From Buddleja alternifolia (taxonomy: Eukaryota > Streptophyta > Magnoliopsida > Lamiales > Scrophulariaceae), in assembly GCA_019426215.1 (NCBI GenBank), contig CM033408.1, positions 9,985,077 through 10,049,076 on the forward strand: 64,000 nt of DNA, given 5' to 3'. Position numbers and translations under genes: made by a program. A model generated the notes under the pieces. That model saw nothing but the letters and a program-made list of their open reading frames with translations, was not told the origin of the DNA and searched no databases. Each line of letters begins with the position of its first letter. The first letter of the stretch is position 1. Of this stretch, positions 1 through 10,483 are shown piece by piece.

Positions 1-260
1 GTCTTTTTTTTCTCCTTTAAATATGGCAAAATTTTATAATTATTATTCATCTTGTCAATCAATAAAATAAATGTAAGTTTTCTTAATTTTCGATTTTCTT
101 GAGTTTTATTCGAGAATATTGAAAACGTGATATTCAATCTCTCAAATAGTAGCTTCCGCCCTGTCAATGAAGGCAACACGATGATAGTACAATGATTTTT
201 TAAGCTAATACAACATATATAGTTTGAAAATATCTCTAGGATACAAAAGGAGGTTCCTAA
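1..260. other. AT-rich flank, no gene seen
   Basis: AT-rich non-coding sequence up to the TAA target duplication of the next element. Short open frames here lack any recognisable motif or codon bias. Confidence 0.6.
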
Positions 261-734
261 GGGTTCGTTTGTAACCCTATTGTTTTGAGTTTTTATGTTT
301 TTGTTTCAAAATTACCGAAAACATGAAGCAAAAACGTGTTTGATAAAATTATTTTTGTTTTCTCTCTATCTAAACCGTTTTCAAATCAATAAAAAAGTGC
401 AAACACAGAAAAGGTATTTTGAAAAAATTCCCATAACAATTTTTAGATTTAAGAAAATGTTCTTTACATACGGGAACCTGTGTGATATGCCTAATTATCA
501 ACTCAATCCCATAGCATTTTTGCCATCCTTTTTAAGATATTTACACTATATATTTTTTATTTATTTAATTCTTGTCTAGTTAATTTATTTCTTTCTTTTT
601 CTTCTTCCCCAAAATTAAAATTCTACCCCTAATACAATTTCACCAATTCCAATACCAACACTAATACTATAGCCACTTCTTTCTTTATCCCCAAACATCT
701 TCTCCTTCCACTACAAGAAAATAGGGTATCATAG

Positions 735-900
735 ACGGAATTTTCAGTCTCTAATACCCCAAAATCCGTCTCTAATACTCATTTGAGACGGAATTTTTTC
801 GTCTCAAAAACGGTGGGTGAAGGATTTGAGACGAAAATATTCGTCTCTGATTTGAGACGGAATTTTTGAGACGAAAAGTTTTCGTCGTAGAATCTGCCTC
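735..900. repeat. CACTA left subterminal repeat array
   Basis: Repeated copies of GAGACGGAATTTT and its complement (AAATCCGTCTC, TTCGTCTC) spaced every 15 to 30 bases. The same motif fills the other end of the element in both orientations. Such arrays are known transposase-binding sites in CACTA elements. Confidence 0.8.
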
Positions 901-1555
901 TGATTTGTATTCTGATTTTTCTATTTTTTGTGTCAATATTTTTTGTCTCAATTATCTACGCACCTATTCATTACAAACAACACAAACAAAAAAAAAATCA
1001 TATATTCTAATTTAATAATAATATAACCATCTCTAATCATGAAAGACAAATATATGTCAAATATTCAGCTACTAACGGTCTAACACTAACAATCCAAACA
1101 AAAATCAACGTTATTAACAAACACAAGAAGACAATCCATCTAATTAACGAAATAGACACCACTAAAGGTTTCCACCAAAATCACATTGCTCCTGGTGTCC
1201 ATGAGCTAACTTCATAACAATGTCCTCGACTTGATTATGAGTATCTCAGATGGCCTATTAAGAAAATAAAAATAGATGTTTACAATGTATACGATATCGA
1301 CTGAAAAAGGGAAGACGAATGAGTAACGCAATGTTAGTCATCGTGTCCAACCTTCAGTGGAAGCGACTCTTTGCAATGTTAGTCAAACAGGGACTCTAAA
1401 GCATCTAAAAGTAAATAATGTTTTGTATATGGAGTGAATAAAGTTAATCAGAAAGCAAGTGTCAAGTGCATCTATCAGAAAGAGGTGAGACAAGAAATTC
1501 ATAAAAAGAAGTCATGAAGAACTTCAATAAATCACAACTAGAAATATGAAATTAC

Positions 1556-3350
1556 CTTCCACCAAATATAGCCATATCCAACAACTACAACAATAACAAC
1601 TACACCGTATTTCCCAGATCCTGTAAAAAGTAGGACATAGTTCATCAGTAAATAGTACCATTGATTACTACCTGAAGGAAAACAAGGTACACTAATCAAA
1701 CCCCGTGTGTAGCTAAAAAAACAGTTATACAGTATTGCAACTTGAACAATGGCATCTACACTCCCTTTGGCTTTAGAACATTAACACGAAAAAACCAGGA
1801 TATCAGATTCATACTTTAATAAAGTAAATCCAGCATCTAAAAACAAAATGCTCACACTAGTCCATTATTTTTTAACAATCTCAATATTAATTTAAACAGA
1901 ATTAGAGCCAGTCTATTAGCAGCATACGACATAAAATCATACGCATTGTTGGTTCTATCATGAATAAGTAATATACAGCACTAAGTATAAACTATAAAAG
2001 GAAACAGTGACCTTCCATGCACAACAGTACATTGTTATCCACCCAATGATTCTATTACATGCACTCAACTGGCAGAAAACCATAAAGAGATTAGAATAAA
2101 AACACGGGCCTATCCCAGCATTAAATACTAAGTGCAAGCCATATAGGCTGTGAAAACCTCAACATATAGCACATTGATTGCAAAGTTCAGAGATTGGAAG
2201 TTCATTAATTTCATGCATGCAACAGTTTCGGAATCAAACAAACACTGAAGTTCTGGATTCTGATAATCATTTTCTATCATATTCACATTAAAATTTGCTA
2301 AGAGTAACTTGATCGATCTCCAGTAACAATTGTAATAGGTCTATTTGATGCCAAGAGTTGCAGTTCCTGGCGCAAGCTATTAACCTGTAAAATTTTAAAC
2401 ATTGAACAGTCTCTTCAATAAAACATTTAAACATGTGTTTCAGTAATATTAGCTCAATTGCCAAAAATCTGGTAACTTAAATCCATAAAATGTAGCGATG
2501 ACATAGTATCAATAACCAAATGGAAATTGCAGTATCACATGTTATCTATCTAAGTAATAACCTAATTCAAATAACTGTTGTCACCAAAGTTTCAAGCCTT
2601 TAGTTTCACAAGGTATAAATGTGATCTTTAATCATAGTTTACTCCATAAGCTTGCCTTGAGCCAACTTAGAGTCCCTAGAAATAGAAATATCTTTCAGCA
2701 TGTACATTAAGTTTTAACAAATACTTTTTCCAGAAAACTTTGAACAAAATAGAGATATCTTCTCAGTGTGTGCGGGACCATATCCAATGTACCTGATGGA
2801 AAGCAAAAATTAATATTATGCATGATCAAATAACTAACCAAGGTTTATAATTTATATAATATATTCACCCCTACGTATGCACTATGTATTCAGACTCTAA
2901 CAGAGTGCAAAAAGACGCATCAACTAGGAAACTTAAACAGATAAGGATGAAAGATCATAAAACATATGGCACGTAAGAAAATAGGAATAAATACACAAGA
3001 CACTGATGATGCAGTGTAACTATAGTGAGCAATTACCAACCTGTTGCAGTAAAGAATCGTTTCTTGGTTTGGAACTCGAAACTGTTGAATCATCTTGTTT
3101 AAGTTGCTTAAAAACAATATGCACTTGATAAAAAGGAAATGAAGTAAGATTGTGGTCATCAGACGTGTAAGAAAACTCTCACTAGGTTGTCCTAGGATCT
3201 ACATACTTTGTGCACGTCACAAGGCACTCAAACTGCAAATATCAAAATTACCTTAAATGCACCAAAGAAAAAATCAGACACAGTAGATACACGGCCTTCG
3301 TTAGCAGCAAGAACCGACCCAACAAGGCCTGCAAATTGTGAAATATCCAT
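1556..3350 (-). pseudogene. Captured fragment of a DUF1664 family gene
   Basis: Four exon-like blocks on the minus strand are separated by intron-like spacers. Block 1 (3350-3252) opens MDISQFAGLVGSVLAA and ends at AAG|GTAATT. Block 2 (3106-3041) encodes QLKQDDSTVSSSKPRND and ends at CAG|GTTGGT. Block 3 (2384 to about 2300) begins after an AG and encodes VNSLRQELQLLASNRPIT. Block 4 (1620-1556) encodes GSGKYGVVVIVVVVGYGYI, a hydrophobic membrane-like segment, and ends at AAG|GTAATT. Blocks 1 to 3 join in one frame. The VNSLRQELQLLAS and GSGKYGVV...GYGY.WWK patterns are those I associate with plant DUF1664 proteins (unknown function, membrane segment plus coiled coil). A degenerate continuation lies near 1310-1380. 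The piece is truncated at both ends and lies inside the CACTA, so it is a transduplicate and not a gene. Confidence 0.65.
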
Positions 3351-3454
3351 TTCTCAGGAAAGCATTCTCGTAGGACCATGTACAATCAGAATTAAAAATG
3401 CCCATGTACTAAAATTACGTAGCAACAGATAGCATCACCATCGTGCATCAATAC

Positions 3455-3540
3455 CTTCTTTTGAAGACGGGAATCGTGGAAAATGGGTTCAAACTAACTT
3501 CTTTTCCCCTTTCAGGTTTTACCTTCAACCAATATTCATC
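3455..3540 (-). pseudogene. Unrecognised captured exon-like block
   Basis: On the minus strand a TAATGTAG acceptor is followed by an open 86-base block encoding DEYWLKVKPERGKEVSLNPF and more, closing at an AAG|GTATTG donor. It lies between the SPO11-2 and DUF1664 fragments and in the same orientation. I do not recognise the protein. It could be a third captured gene, or an exon of either neighbour that I failed to match. The splice borders and clean frame are seen; gene origin is inferred. Confidence 0.35.
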
Positions 3541-3823
3541 CTACATTAAAAATTAAAGTAACCATTCTTCTTCCTGTTTCATCTTTTGAGGTTTCGCGAT
3601 TATTCTACAAGGAATCACAAGAAATAAAATGCAACATTGTTTCACCTAGCCGAGTTCACAAGAAATAAGATGCAGCGATTATTCTACAAGGAATCACAAG
3701 AAATTACGTAGCTAACTAAATCACTTGCATCAGCTTTTCATCAATTATACTCGAAAAAATTAAAAAATTCCAGAAAACTCGAAAAAAAGTACAAAAAATT
3801 ATAATGAAACATGTAAATCAAAC

Positions 3824-4150
3824 CAGAGGTAAATCCGATATTGAAGGAGTTGCGGAATTAAGATTTTTGAGGAAATTAAGGATCGCAACTTCGATTCTAG
3901 CTTGAACCTGCAACAATAACAAAAGAAAAAAAAGAAGAGATAAAAGAATGAATTCGACTTGCAAATTAGAGTTAAATAAAGTTAAGTGTATAGGTTGATA
4001 GAATAATTATGTGTGTATATATATATATCAATATAACACAAATACTACTAACATAGGTGAGATATAGAGACAGACAAACCTGAGGAGGGGGAAGTATATC
4101 GGCATGACAGAGGTATTGATCTGAATAGAAAATGGAGTTTCTCAACACTT
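3824..4150 (-). pseudogene. SPO11-2: Captured 5' exons of meiotic recombination protein SPO11-2
   Basis: Two minus-strand exons join in phase. The first ends at 4080 and encodes FYSDQYLCHADILPPPQ before a CAG|GTTTGT donor. The second (3907-3824) follows a TTGCAG acceptor and encodes VQARIEVAILNFLKNLNS... to SDLPL, then a CTG|GTTTGA donor. The order FSDQ-L--ADIL-P followed by -ARIEV--LN-L-NLNS--P-ISDL-L is the N-terminus of plant SPO11-2, the topoisomerase VI A-like protein that works with SPO11-1 and MTOPVIB to make meiotic double-strand breaks. The catalytic tyrosine and Toprim regions are absent. It lies inside a CACTA transposon, so it is a captured non-functional fragment. The first exon may begin upstream of 4150. 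Confidence 0.75.
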
Positions 4151-4454
4151 TTCCATCATCAAAGATAAGATAACAAAACAAAATGGAGGCCTTTAATTGA
4201 ACAAAATTGATGTTTATAGAACATAACAAAACAAATACTGCCTTCTCATATGAGCTAGCATGTTCCTGTTCAAATCCCAAAAAAAAAAATTAAAAATGAA
4301 AAACAATACAGATTCAAAGACAAGAACATAAATCAGAACCTAAAAATATAAACAGAAATTATACCAGACGAGATTTGATAGCGTCGATGAGCGGAGGAAC
4401 ACGAGAACACACAGGTGGTGGTGGTGGTGGCCCGCGAGTGTAGATGCTCGTGCG

Positions 4455-4665
4455 GTGGCGCGATGGGAGTGAGATGCAGACGGCGGCATTGTGGTGGCGC
4501 GATTGGAGTTAGATGGAGGCGGCGGCGGAACGGTGGTGGCACTATTGGAGTGAGATGAAGGCGGCGGTGGAACAGTGGTGGCGCGATTGGAGTGAGTTGG
4601 AGGTGGCGACAGAACGGTAATGGCACGATTGGAGTGAGATGGAGGCAGCAGCGGCGTCACGCTGG
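4455..4665. repeat. GC-rich minisatellite, period about 42 bp
   Basis: At least four tandem units of the pattern GTGGTGGCGCGATTGGAGTG followed by AGATGGAGGCGGCGG and a short tail. The unit length is about 42 bp, a multiple of three, so several frames stay open and give proline/serine-rich spurious peptides. It lies within the CACTA, next to the SPO11-2 fragment. Confidence 0.75.
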
Positions 4666-4764
4666 TGGCTAGGGCTTTTTGAGAATGAGCTGATTTTCAG
4701 ATGCAAATGAGCTGTGATTTAATCTTTATCTACTTTTTTTTCTATCTTTTTTATTATTAATTTC

Positions 4765-5010
4765 AGACGGAATTTCCGTCTGAAATTTGAGACGGAAAAT
4801 TTTCGTCTCAGATTTGAGATAGAATTTTAGTCTCAAATTTGAGACGAAAAATTCAGTCTGTGATTCCGTCTCTGTCAAAAATTCAAATTGAAGACCAATA
4901 CAGAGAGGAAAATTTTATTATGTCTCTGATTCGAGACTGAAAATAAATTCGTCTCAATTTTCGTCTCTGATTTGAGACGAAAAAATATCCGTCTTTAATT
5001 TCTGTCCCTA
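4765..5010. repeat. CACTA right subterminal repeat array
   Basis: Dense GAGACGGAAAATTTTCGTCTC-type motifs in both orientations, matching the array at the left end of the same element. Several adjacent pairs form short palindromes. Confidence 0.8.
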
Positions 5011-5442
5011 AAGCCTTGTATTCTTGTAGTGTTCCCCCAGCAGCAGCAGGAGCCCCGTCATCATCACCACATCCCAAAGCTCTCCACCACGATCGCCACC
5101 ACCACCACATCCCAAAGTCTCCTGCCACCACAACTACCTCTTCCGCAATCTGCTTCACCACCATCGCGCTTGTTCGCCGCCACCTCCCTCTCTATAAATT
5201 TAACCACCGCCTCATTTCTCGAATTTTTAGTTGATTTACTGATTGAATAATCATAAATTCATAATCAACTTTACATGTGTTACCAATCATGTTTTCGAGT
5301 TTTTATTTTCAAATTTCTCAAATTTTGAGAATTCACCATACATGTTTTGTAAAAAAATTGACTAATAAAAGTAGAAAAAGTGTTTCTGTTTGTTTTTTTC
5401 TGAAAAAAACAGATAGGACTATGGTTACTAAACCGCCCCTAA

Positions 5443-5888
5443 CTTTCCCTTTAATTTAAATCTCGGCTCTATAGCTCTCGATTGATCACCACTTTCTCCA
5501 AATAATACAAGACATCGTTCATATAATTATAATATGGTACGTAGTAATAGGAGCCTTTTCCATTAAGCAAGATATTATGTGCATATGTGTCTACATTGTG
5601 CATGCATATGCGCAGTTAAGTTCACGTTTGCTTAATCATGAGGACAATTTTCTTGTTCGATTTTTAGAGAAATCACACTGAATAAATATTTTATTATGAA
5701 ATTCCAAATTACTTTAACGAAAATATTTTATTCAACAATATTAACGAAATAAATGATCTAATACGATCACCAGCGAAAGAACTCAATACAAGTTCTCGTT
5801 ATTAGTGGCTAAGCCAACATAAATACTACAATGCATATCCATAAGTAATAAAAAATGACAAGTACATAATTACTAGTATTGGTTGGAA
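5443..5888. other. AT-rich spacer, no gene seen
   Basis: Non-coding sequence between the split Harbinger-like element and the 3' end of the acyltransferase pseudogene. Nothing recognisable. Confidence 0.5.
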
Positions 5889-7843
5889 CTAAAGGAGTTC
5901 CATTTGAGTTTTAAGAATTTCTATATTGTCTGGAGGCATGCTAAGCCATGCTTCTATGCCATCTCCAGATTTGCTGCTCACCAGAATTACGGAATTGTTA
6001 AAGGGCAAGGCGGTAGTGCAGAACCAAATTGGGTTTCCCCGGCAATAATCAACCTCATACACGGGAAATCGACACCAACTGCTAAACCCGCACCACTCCA
6101 ATTCTCCGTTCATAAGTAGAGGCAACAAAGTAGACAAATCATTCAAATAAGTATCTCCATTTTGTGCTTTCCCTATGTACTCGCCGCTGATTGTTCTTAT
6201 CGCGCTTCTAAATTCATCTACCAGGTCATGAAGTGCAGATTCATTCTTGGAATATGCAGTTGGTATCATGATGCAGTTTCCGAAAACATCTTTCAAAAGA
6301 TTAGGAGGGCGCGTTCTTGGTCTCACGTTCACTCCTTGCGTTGCAGCGAAAGTCTTTTTTGTTTCAAGATTTTTCGATTTGGCTGACTCTATGAAATGTT
6401 TCCAAATAAAAGCTGAGACGACTTCCACACTGGTGGGATCCTTCACAATTGATCCGGATGGCGATATTAAGCGCCGCCAGTTTTTCCTTATCAAACGCTA
6501 ACATTTTCGTGTCAAACAATTCATTCGACATTAAGGAAGAAAACATATTTGAGCTAGGAAAATCCCTGGTTGGGAAATAGTGGGCCAGATCGAAACTGAA
6601 TCGAGAAAATTCAGATTCCCCTTTCTATGTGGCTGCCCAGGCATTCATGAATGCGATTTGAGACGTAAAGTCAGCTATTTGATGTGACATTGACACTACG
6701 ACCGATTCCTCCACAATCAAATAAAGTGATTTGCACGGCGACTAGGGTCCCGTGGCCACCAATAGGGTCCACTGGAATGAACTGATTCAACATCTCCAAG
6801 TTGAGCTCTTTTAGGCCATCCACAAGGGGAGTTTGAAGTCGAGCTTCAACGAACTCACAACCGTAATCATTGCAATCAACGAAGGAATTTTCCTGAATCC
6901 TTCCGGCTAATGGATAGAAGGAAGTAAGCGTTTTTGAGAGAGCGTGTTTTAGGTGTTGAGATATTTGGACATGATTAGAGGTAGTCAAACCTCTTATATC
7001 ATCAGCTTGATAGAAGAAGATGAGGGGAATATAGGTTGTGGCCTGTGGGTGATAATTGATCAAGATATGATGGGAGTGCTAAATAAAAGTGTTTTTGAGC
7101 TTTTAGCTATAAATAAGCAATTTTGTAGTGTTTGCAAATTCAGCTTTTACTTTTGATTCTCTAAAATTAAACTCCCAGAAGCCAAAAGCTCCAAGTTGGG
7201 TAGGGAGTGCTTTTTTGGTGCTTTTTAAATTCCTGCAATTAAAATAATTTTTTAGTTACAATTCTATCGTTGACAATACTTCTATATTCCCAAATTAACC
7301 CCATCAATTTTTTTTTAAAAAAACTTGCGATTAAATTTCAGGGGAACAGAAACTTGAAAGAAACGTAAAATTCATCCCTTTTCTCTATTTTTAATTATAT
7401 CTTACTAGTTGGGATATTAGTCGTTTAATTATTTTGCTATTATCGTTCGGTAATCTACTTGTCCCAAGTAATCAATATTATTTCATAAACATATGCTTTT
7501 AAGAGTATTTTGTTAAAAAGAAGATTAGGAACAAAAATGTGAAAAAAATATAATTATTATATTATTTTAGGGGCAATATTGTACTTTCTGCAAAAACGCT
7601 AATTGATAATCACTTTTATTTGCAAACACTCCCTGCAATTTTTTCCCACTTTCAGTTTCTGTTTGCAAACACTATCCACTTCTGTTTCTCAAGTGATTCT
7701 ACTTATTTTTCACTTAAAATTACTTCTCTAGAAGCAGTAGAGTTTGCAAACACTCCCGATAATTTTAGTTTCTTGATGTGAGGGGAAGTTTGAGATGATG
7801 GCCTGATAATTTCTCTCGACATCAATTGCACACGGGATTCCAT
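5889..7843 (-). pseudogene. BAHD acyltransferase (vinorine synthase-like) pseudogene
   Basis: BAHD enzymes transfer acyl groups from CoA thioesters to alcohols or amines in plant specialised metabolism. The N-terminus starts at 7843 (MESRVQLMSREIIRPSSQ) and is cut after KLKLS by a MITE (7072-7757). Coding resumes with YIPLIFFYQADD, then an intact HxxxD catalytic motif (HQIAD, near 6650-6680), and a C-terminal block at 5889-6494 including a GFSSWCRFPVYEVDYCRGNP segment. That block contains DYCRG where the structural motif is normally DFGWG. Lesions: the MITE; a frameshift near 7045 before the YIPLIFFY block; a frameshift just before HQIAD (about 6690); an in-frame TAG after NAWAAT (about 6618); a frameshift near 6490 between KEKLAALN and SGSIVKDP. 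The single-exon layout fits the vinorine synthase-like clade. No neighbouring pathway gene is visible, so the former substrate is unknown. Confidence 0.88.
7072..7757. mobile_element. MITE inserted in the BAHD coding sequence
   Basis: A 686-bp non-coding insert begins GGGAGTGCTAAATAAAAG and ends GTTTGCAAACACTCCC. GAT occurs immediately on both sides (7069-7071 and 7758-7760). Removing the insert plus one GAT joins the acyltransferase reading frame as KLKLS-YLDQLSP, which independently confirms the borders. Terminal identity is only 7 bp (GGGAGTG/CACTCCC), though related GCAAACACT motifs recur inside near the right end. A 3-bp duplication suggests PIF/Harbinger or a CACTA-type derivative; GAT is not the usual TWA, so the superfamily is open. 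Confidence 0.75.
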
Positions 7844-8926
7844 TTTTTTTATGATTTCAATAAAGACGATGCAAGTACGTATAATATATACAACTCATAG
7901 TTACTGTTTTGATAACCAATTCATATATCTTGTTACATATCTCGTATTACATTTTCTGTTACACGCATATGTAACAGAAGATTCGAATTGATAGCTAGCA
8001 TGCAGAGTTGAATGTTCTCTTTATCAACCACTTCTTTTCATATATTTTAATTGAAAACATTTTAACTTTCTCTTTATCTACCAATTATTTTCAACAATTG
8101 GTAGCTAGCCAGTAATATCCTCAGCATAAATAAGTAGATAATAATACAATATTCTATAAAAGAGGCGTTGACAATTGACAATTGACAATTCAAAATTAGA
8201 GGTTGCTTGTAATTACTTTTATCTCCGTGTGTGGGCAGGCAGTGGATATCAAACCCACGGAACACGAAAAAGGAAAGAAAAACGCAACGACTATAACAGT
8301 AACTGTATTTTAGCAACATCGCTTTCCTCATTTTACTTTCTTTTTTTCTTGTCTTTTTTTTTTTTTTTCTTGTCTACTTTGCATGACCGTGGATATAAAA
8401 TAAAATACCCATATTAATTTAACTGAAGTGTATCAACTTTTACACTTTCTATCATCATGCCCCGGCACATATGTAAAATAAGAATCAAAAAAATTAACAA
8501 CTAATAGTACTGATCAAACAACATTTTTTTGCAAGTAATTAGGAACAAAAGAGCAGGGATAGAGTCAGGATTTTAGTTTGGGGCGAATACAAAAGGGGTG
8601 GGGTGGGGGAATTAAACATGATATTTTTATGTTCATTTTGGGGGGGGGGGGGGGGGGGGGGAGGATTCAAATCATAAAACAATTATAGGAGGGAAAAATA
8701 TAATCTTCAAAAGTTGAGGGGAGCGGTTGCCGCCACCAACCATTGGCTCCGTCAATGTATAAAAAGATACATTTGATGGATTTAAAGGCAACTATATGTA
8801 TTTTTGTGTCCAATGAGCTCACAAATCTGGGGTGTGACACGTTAACATTTGCATTGTCAATAGTAGACGATTATCATCAATTGAATACTTATTGTTACTT
8901 GTTCATTGTATATAGCACACTTGATC
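7844..8926. other. AT-rich upstream region of the dead acyltransferase
   Basis: No gene recognised. It contains three tandem TTGACAA copies (8166-8190), T-rich tracts and a long poly-G run. The former promoter of the acyltransferase would lie at its left end. Confidence 0.5.
8640..8661. repeat. Poly-G tract (22 G)
   Basis: An uninterrupted run of 22 guanines. Homopolymers of this length are prone to sequencing error, so the exact length should not be trusted. Confidence 0.9.
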
Positions 8927-9563
8927 GGCAAAATTGCAAGTTTAGTCCCATAGGATACGGCTATTTTAATTCTAGTCTCGTGCTTTACTTGATTTTATAC
9001 AAAGTCCCAATAATTTGATAAAGTTGTAATGTTAGTCCTTTTTTTAAGCAATGTTGATCTCCCGCTTTAATTTCCATTAGTTTTTAACGGAGAAACTAAC
9101 TAAGTTGACCATTCCGTCAAAAACTAACAGAGTGGACAATTGAAAATTTGCACTTTGCCCCCTGAAACTATATACCTTCTATCAAGCACCCCCTAAACAT
9201 ATTCTTTTGTCATTTATCCCTCTGAAAAATTAAAAAAAAATAAAAAAATAAAACATAAACATCATTTTCCCTAACTCTTTTTAATTTTTTATTATTTTTT
9301 AAGGGGTAAGTGACATTAATATTTGTCTAGGGGGTATTTAGTACAACTTGTATAGTTTAGGGGACAAAATGTTGTTTTTATAAAAATATTCCGTTAGTTT
9401 TCGTTAACTTTTAACGGAAAATAAACTACGGGACTAACATTGTTTAAAAAAGGACTAACATGGCAACTTTTCCAAATTATTGGGAACATTTTTAAAATCA
9501 CGTAAAGAGTAGGACCACAACTAAAACGGCCCTATCCTGAGGGACTAAATTTGCAATATTGCC
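8927..9563. mobile_element. MITE with about 110-bp inverted repeats (Mutator-like)
   Basis: The left end GGCAAAATTGCAAGTTTAGT is mirrored by ACTAAATTTGCAATATTGCC at the right. The complementarity continues imperfectly for about 110 bp on each side (CCCATAGGATA/TATCCTGAGGG, GTAATGTTAGTCC/GGACTAACATGGC). It is flanked by ACACTTGATC (8917-8926) and ACATTTGATC (9564-9573), a 10-bp target duplication with one change. Long inverted repeats with a 9-10-bp duplication indicate a Mutator-like MITE. No coding capacity. Confidence 0.8.
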
Positions 9564-10483
9564 ACATTTGATCCTATATTTTAAATGTTTCATCTCATAT
9601 TCTATATATTTCATAAATACATGCTATGTCTATAAATGTTAGGTGTGCCCTCGATACCAACGAGAAAATAGATTGTATAGGGCACTTAATTATGTTGTAC
9701 AAACGTTTATTCTATTTATAGAAAGACAATTATCCTTTTGTTCATATAAATCTATATGGCATTAACAAGTATTGAACAAACAGTCCGTGTGTAACAAGGA
9801 GGACTTTCCACTCCTTATGGAATGAGGAAATGACACGGAAAGAGTCTAGTACTTGATCACGTAAAAGGGTTCGCAACTCGAGGAATCTTATTAGGCATTA
9901 AGATTCGACTTGTATGACACATGCTTTGACAAGGAGTGCCAGTTGAACACTATGAGATAGTGAGAGCTTGTGCCATACATATATCAACTGAATTGATATA
10001 TTCGAACACGACTCGTACTAATCCGATCACATGGGTATTTGCTCGGTGATTGTCAATAATTGGATTACTGATCATAATAGTATGCGTGAGTCTTAGACCT
10101 CAGGTGTCACGATTAATGTGCTTGTAGTGTTGGATCTGTTACTAGAGTAGTTAGACCCGATTCACCTGTTGGTCAGATCAACCTTTAAGTGCGATCTCAA
10201 TGAGTCAAGTAGCAATTGTGAGGTGACTGTCAAGATGACATTCACTATCTCAATAGTAAATGAGAATGTATCATATGCGATCATAGGTAAATGAAATGAC
10301 AAGTCTTTGGCCAAAGCAAATAAACTAACTTATGTGGAATACAGAGGGTAGTTTTGTAATTTCATCTTACTATGATCTATTGCACAATATCGAGTCTTGT
10401 GAGTTTGACATATTCCATGACTCTCACTTAATCGGGATACATCAATAAAGGGCTTATACTCACACTACTACAGAAATGACCTA

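Larger units (their letters stand above)
709..5031. mobile_element. Non-autonomous CACTA transposon carrying host gene fragments
   Basis: The element starts CACTACAAGAA and ends TTCTTGTAGTG, a perfect 11-bp inverted repeat with the CACTA signature. It is flanked by a 3-bp duplication TTC (706-708 and 5032-5034), the length expected for CACTA (EnSpm) elements. Both subterminal regions are crowded with direct and inverted GAGACGGAATTTT / TTTTCGTCTC motifs, the usual transposase-binding arrays. No transposase-like frame is present, so it must depend on an autonomous relative. The interior holds exon fragments of SPO11-2, a DUF1664 gene and one unidentified exon, all on the minus strand, which makes it a gene-capturing (Pack-type) CACTA. 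Confidence 0.9.
261..5439. mobile_element. Harbinger-like TIR element split by a CACTA insertion
   Basis: The left end begins GGGTTCGTTTGTAACC. The right end, read on the opposite strand, begins GGGGCGGTTTAGTAACC and continues with a similar T-rich, GTTT-rich stretch, so the ends form imperfect inverted repeats. TAA flanks both sides (258-260 and 5440-5442), the 3-bp TWA target duplication typical of PIF/Harbinger elements. Without the CACTA at 709-5031 the element would be about 850 bp, a MITE size. It encodes no transposase. The right half includes a CAC-rich low-complexity stretch (5040-5180). The inverted repeats are imperfect, so the exact family is inferred. Confidence 0.5.

Noticed and set aside
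295..579. 94-codon open frame
   Set aside because: AT-driven composition, no motif, and it lies within a TIR element.
4333..4660. Proline/serine-rich frames on the minus strand
   Set aside because: Products of a 42-bp minisatellite; several frames are open at once.
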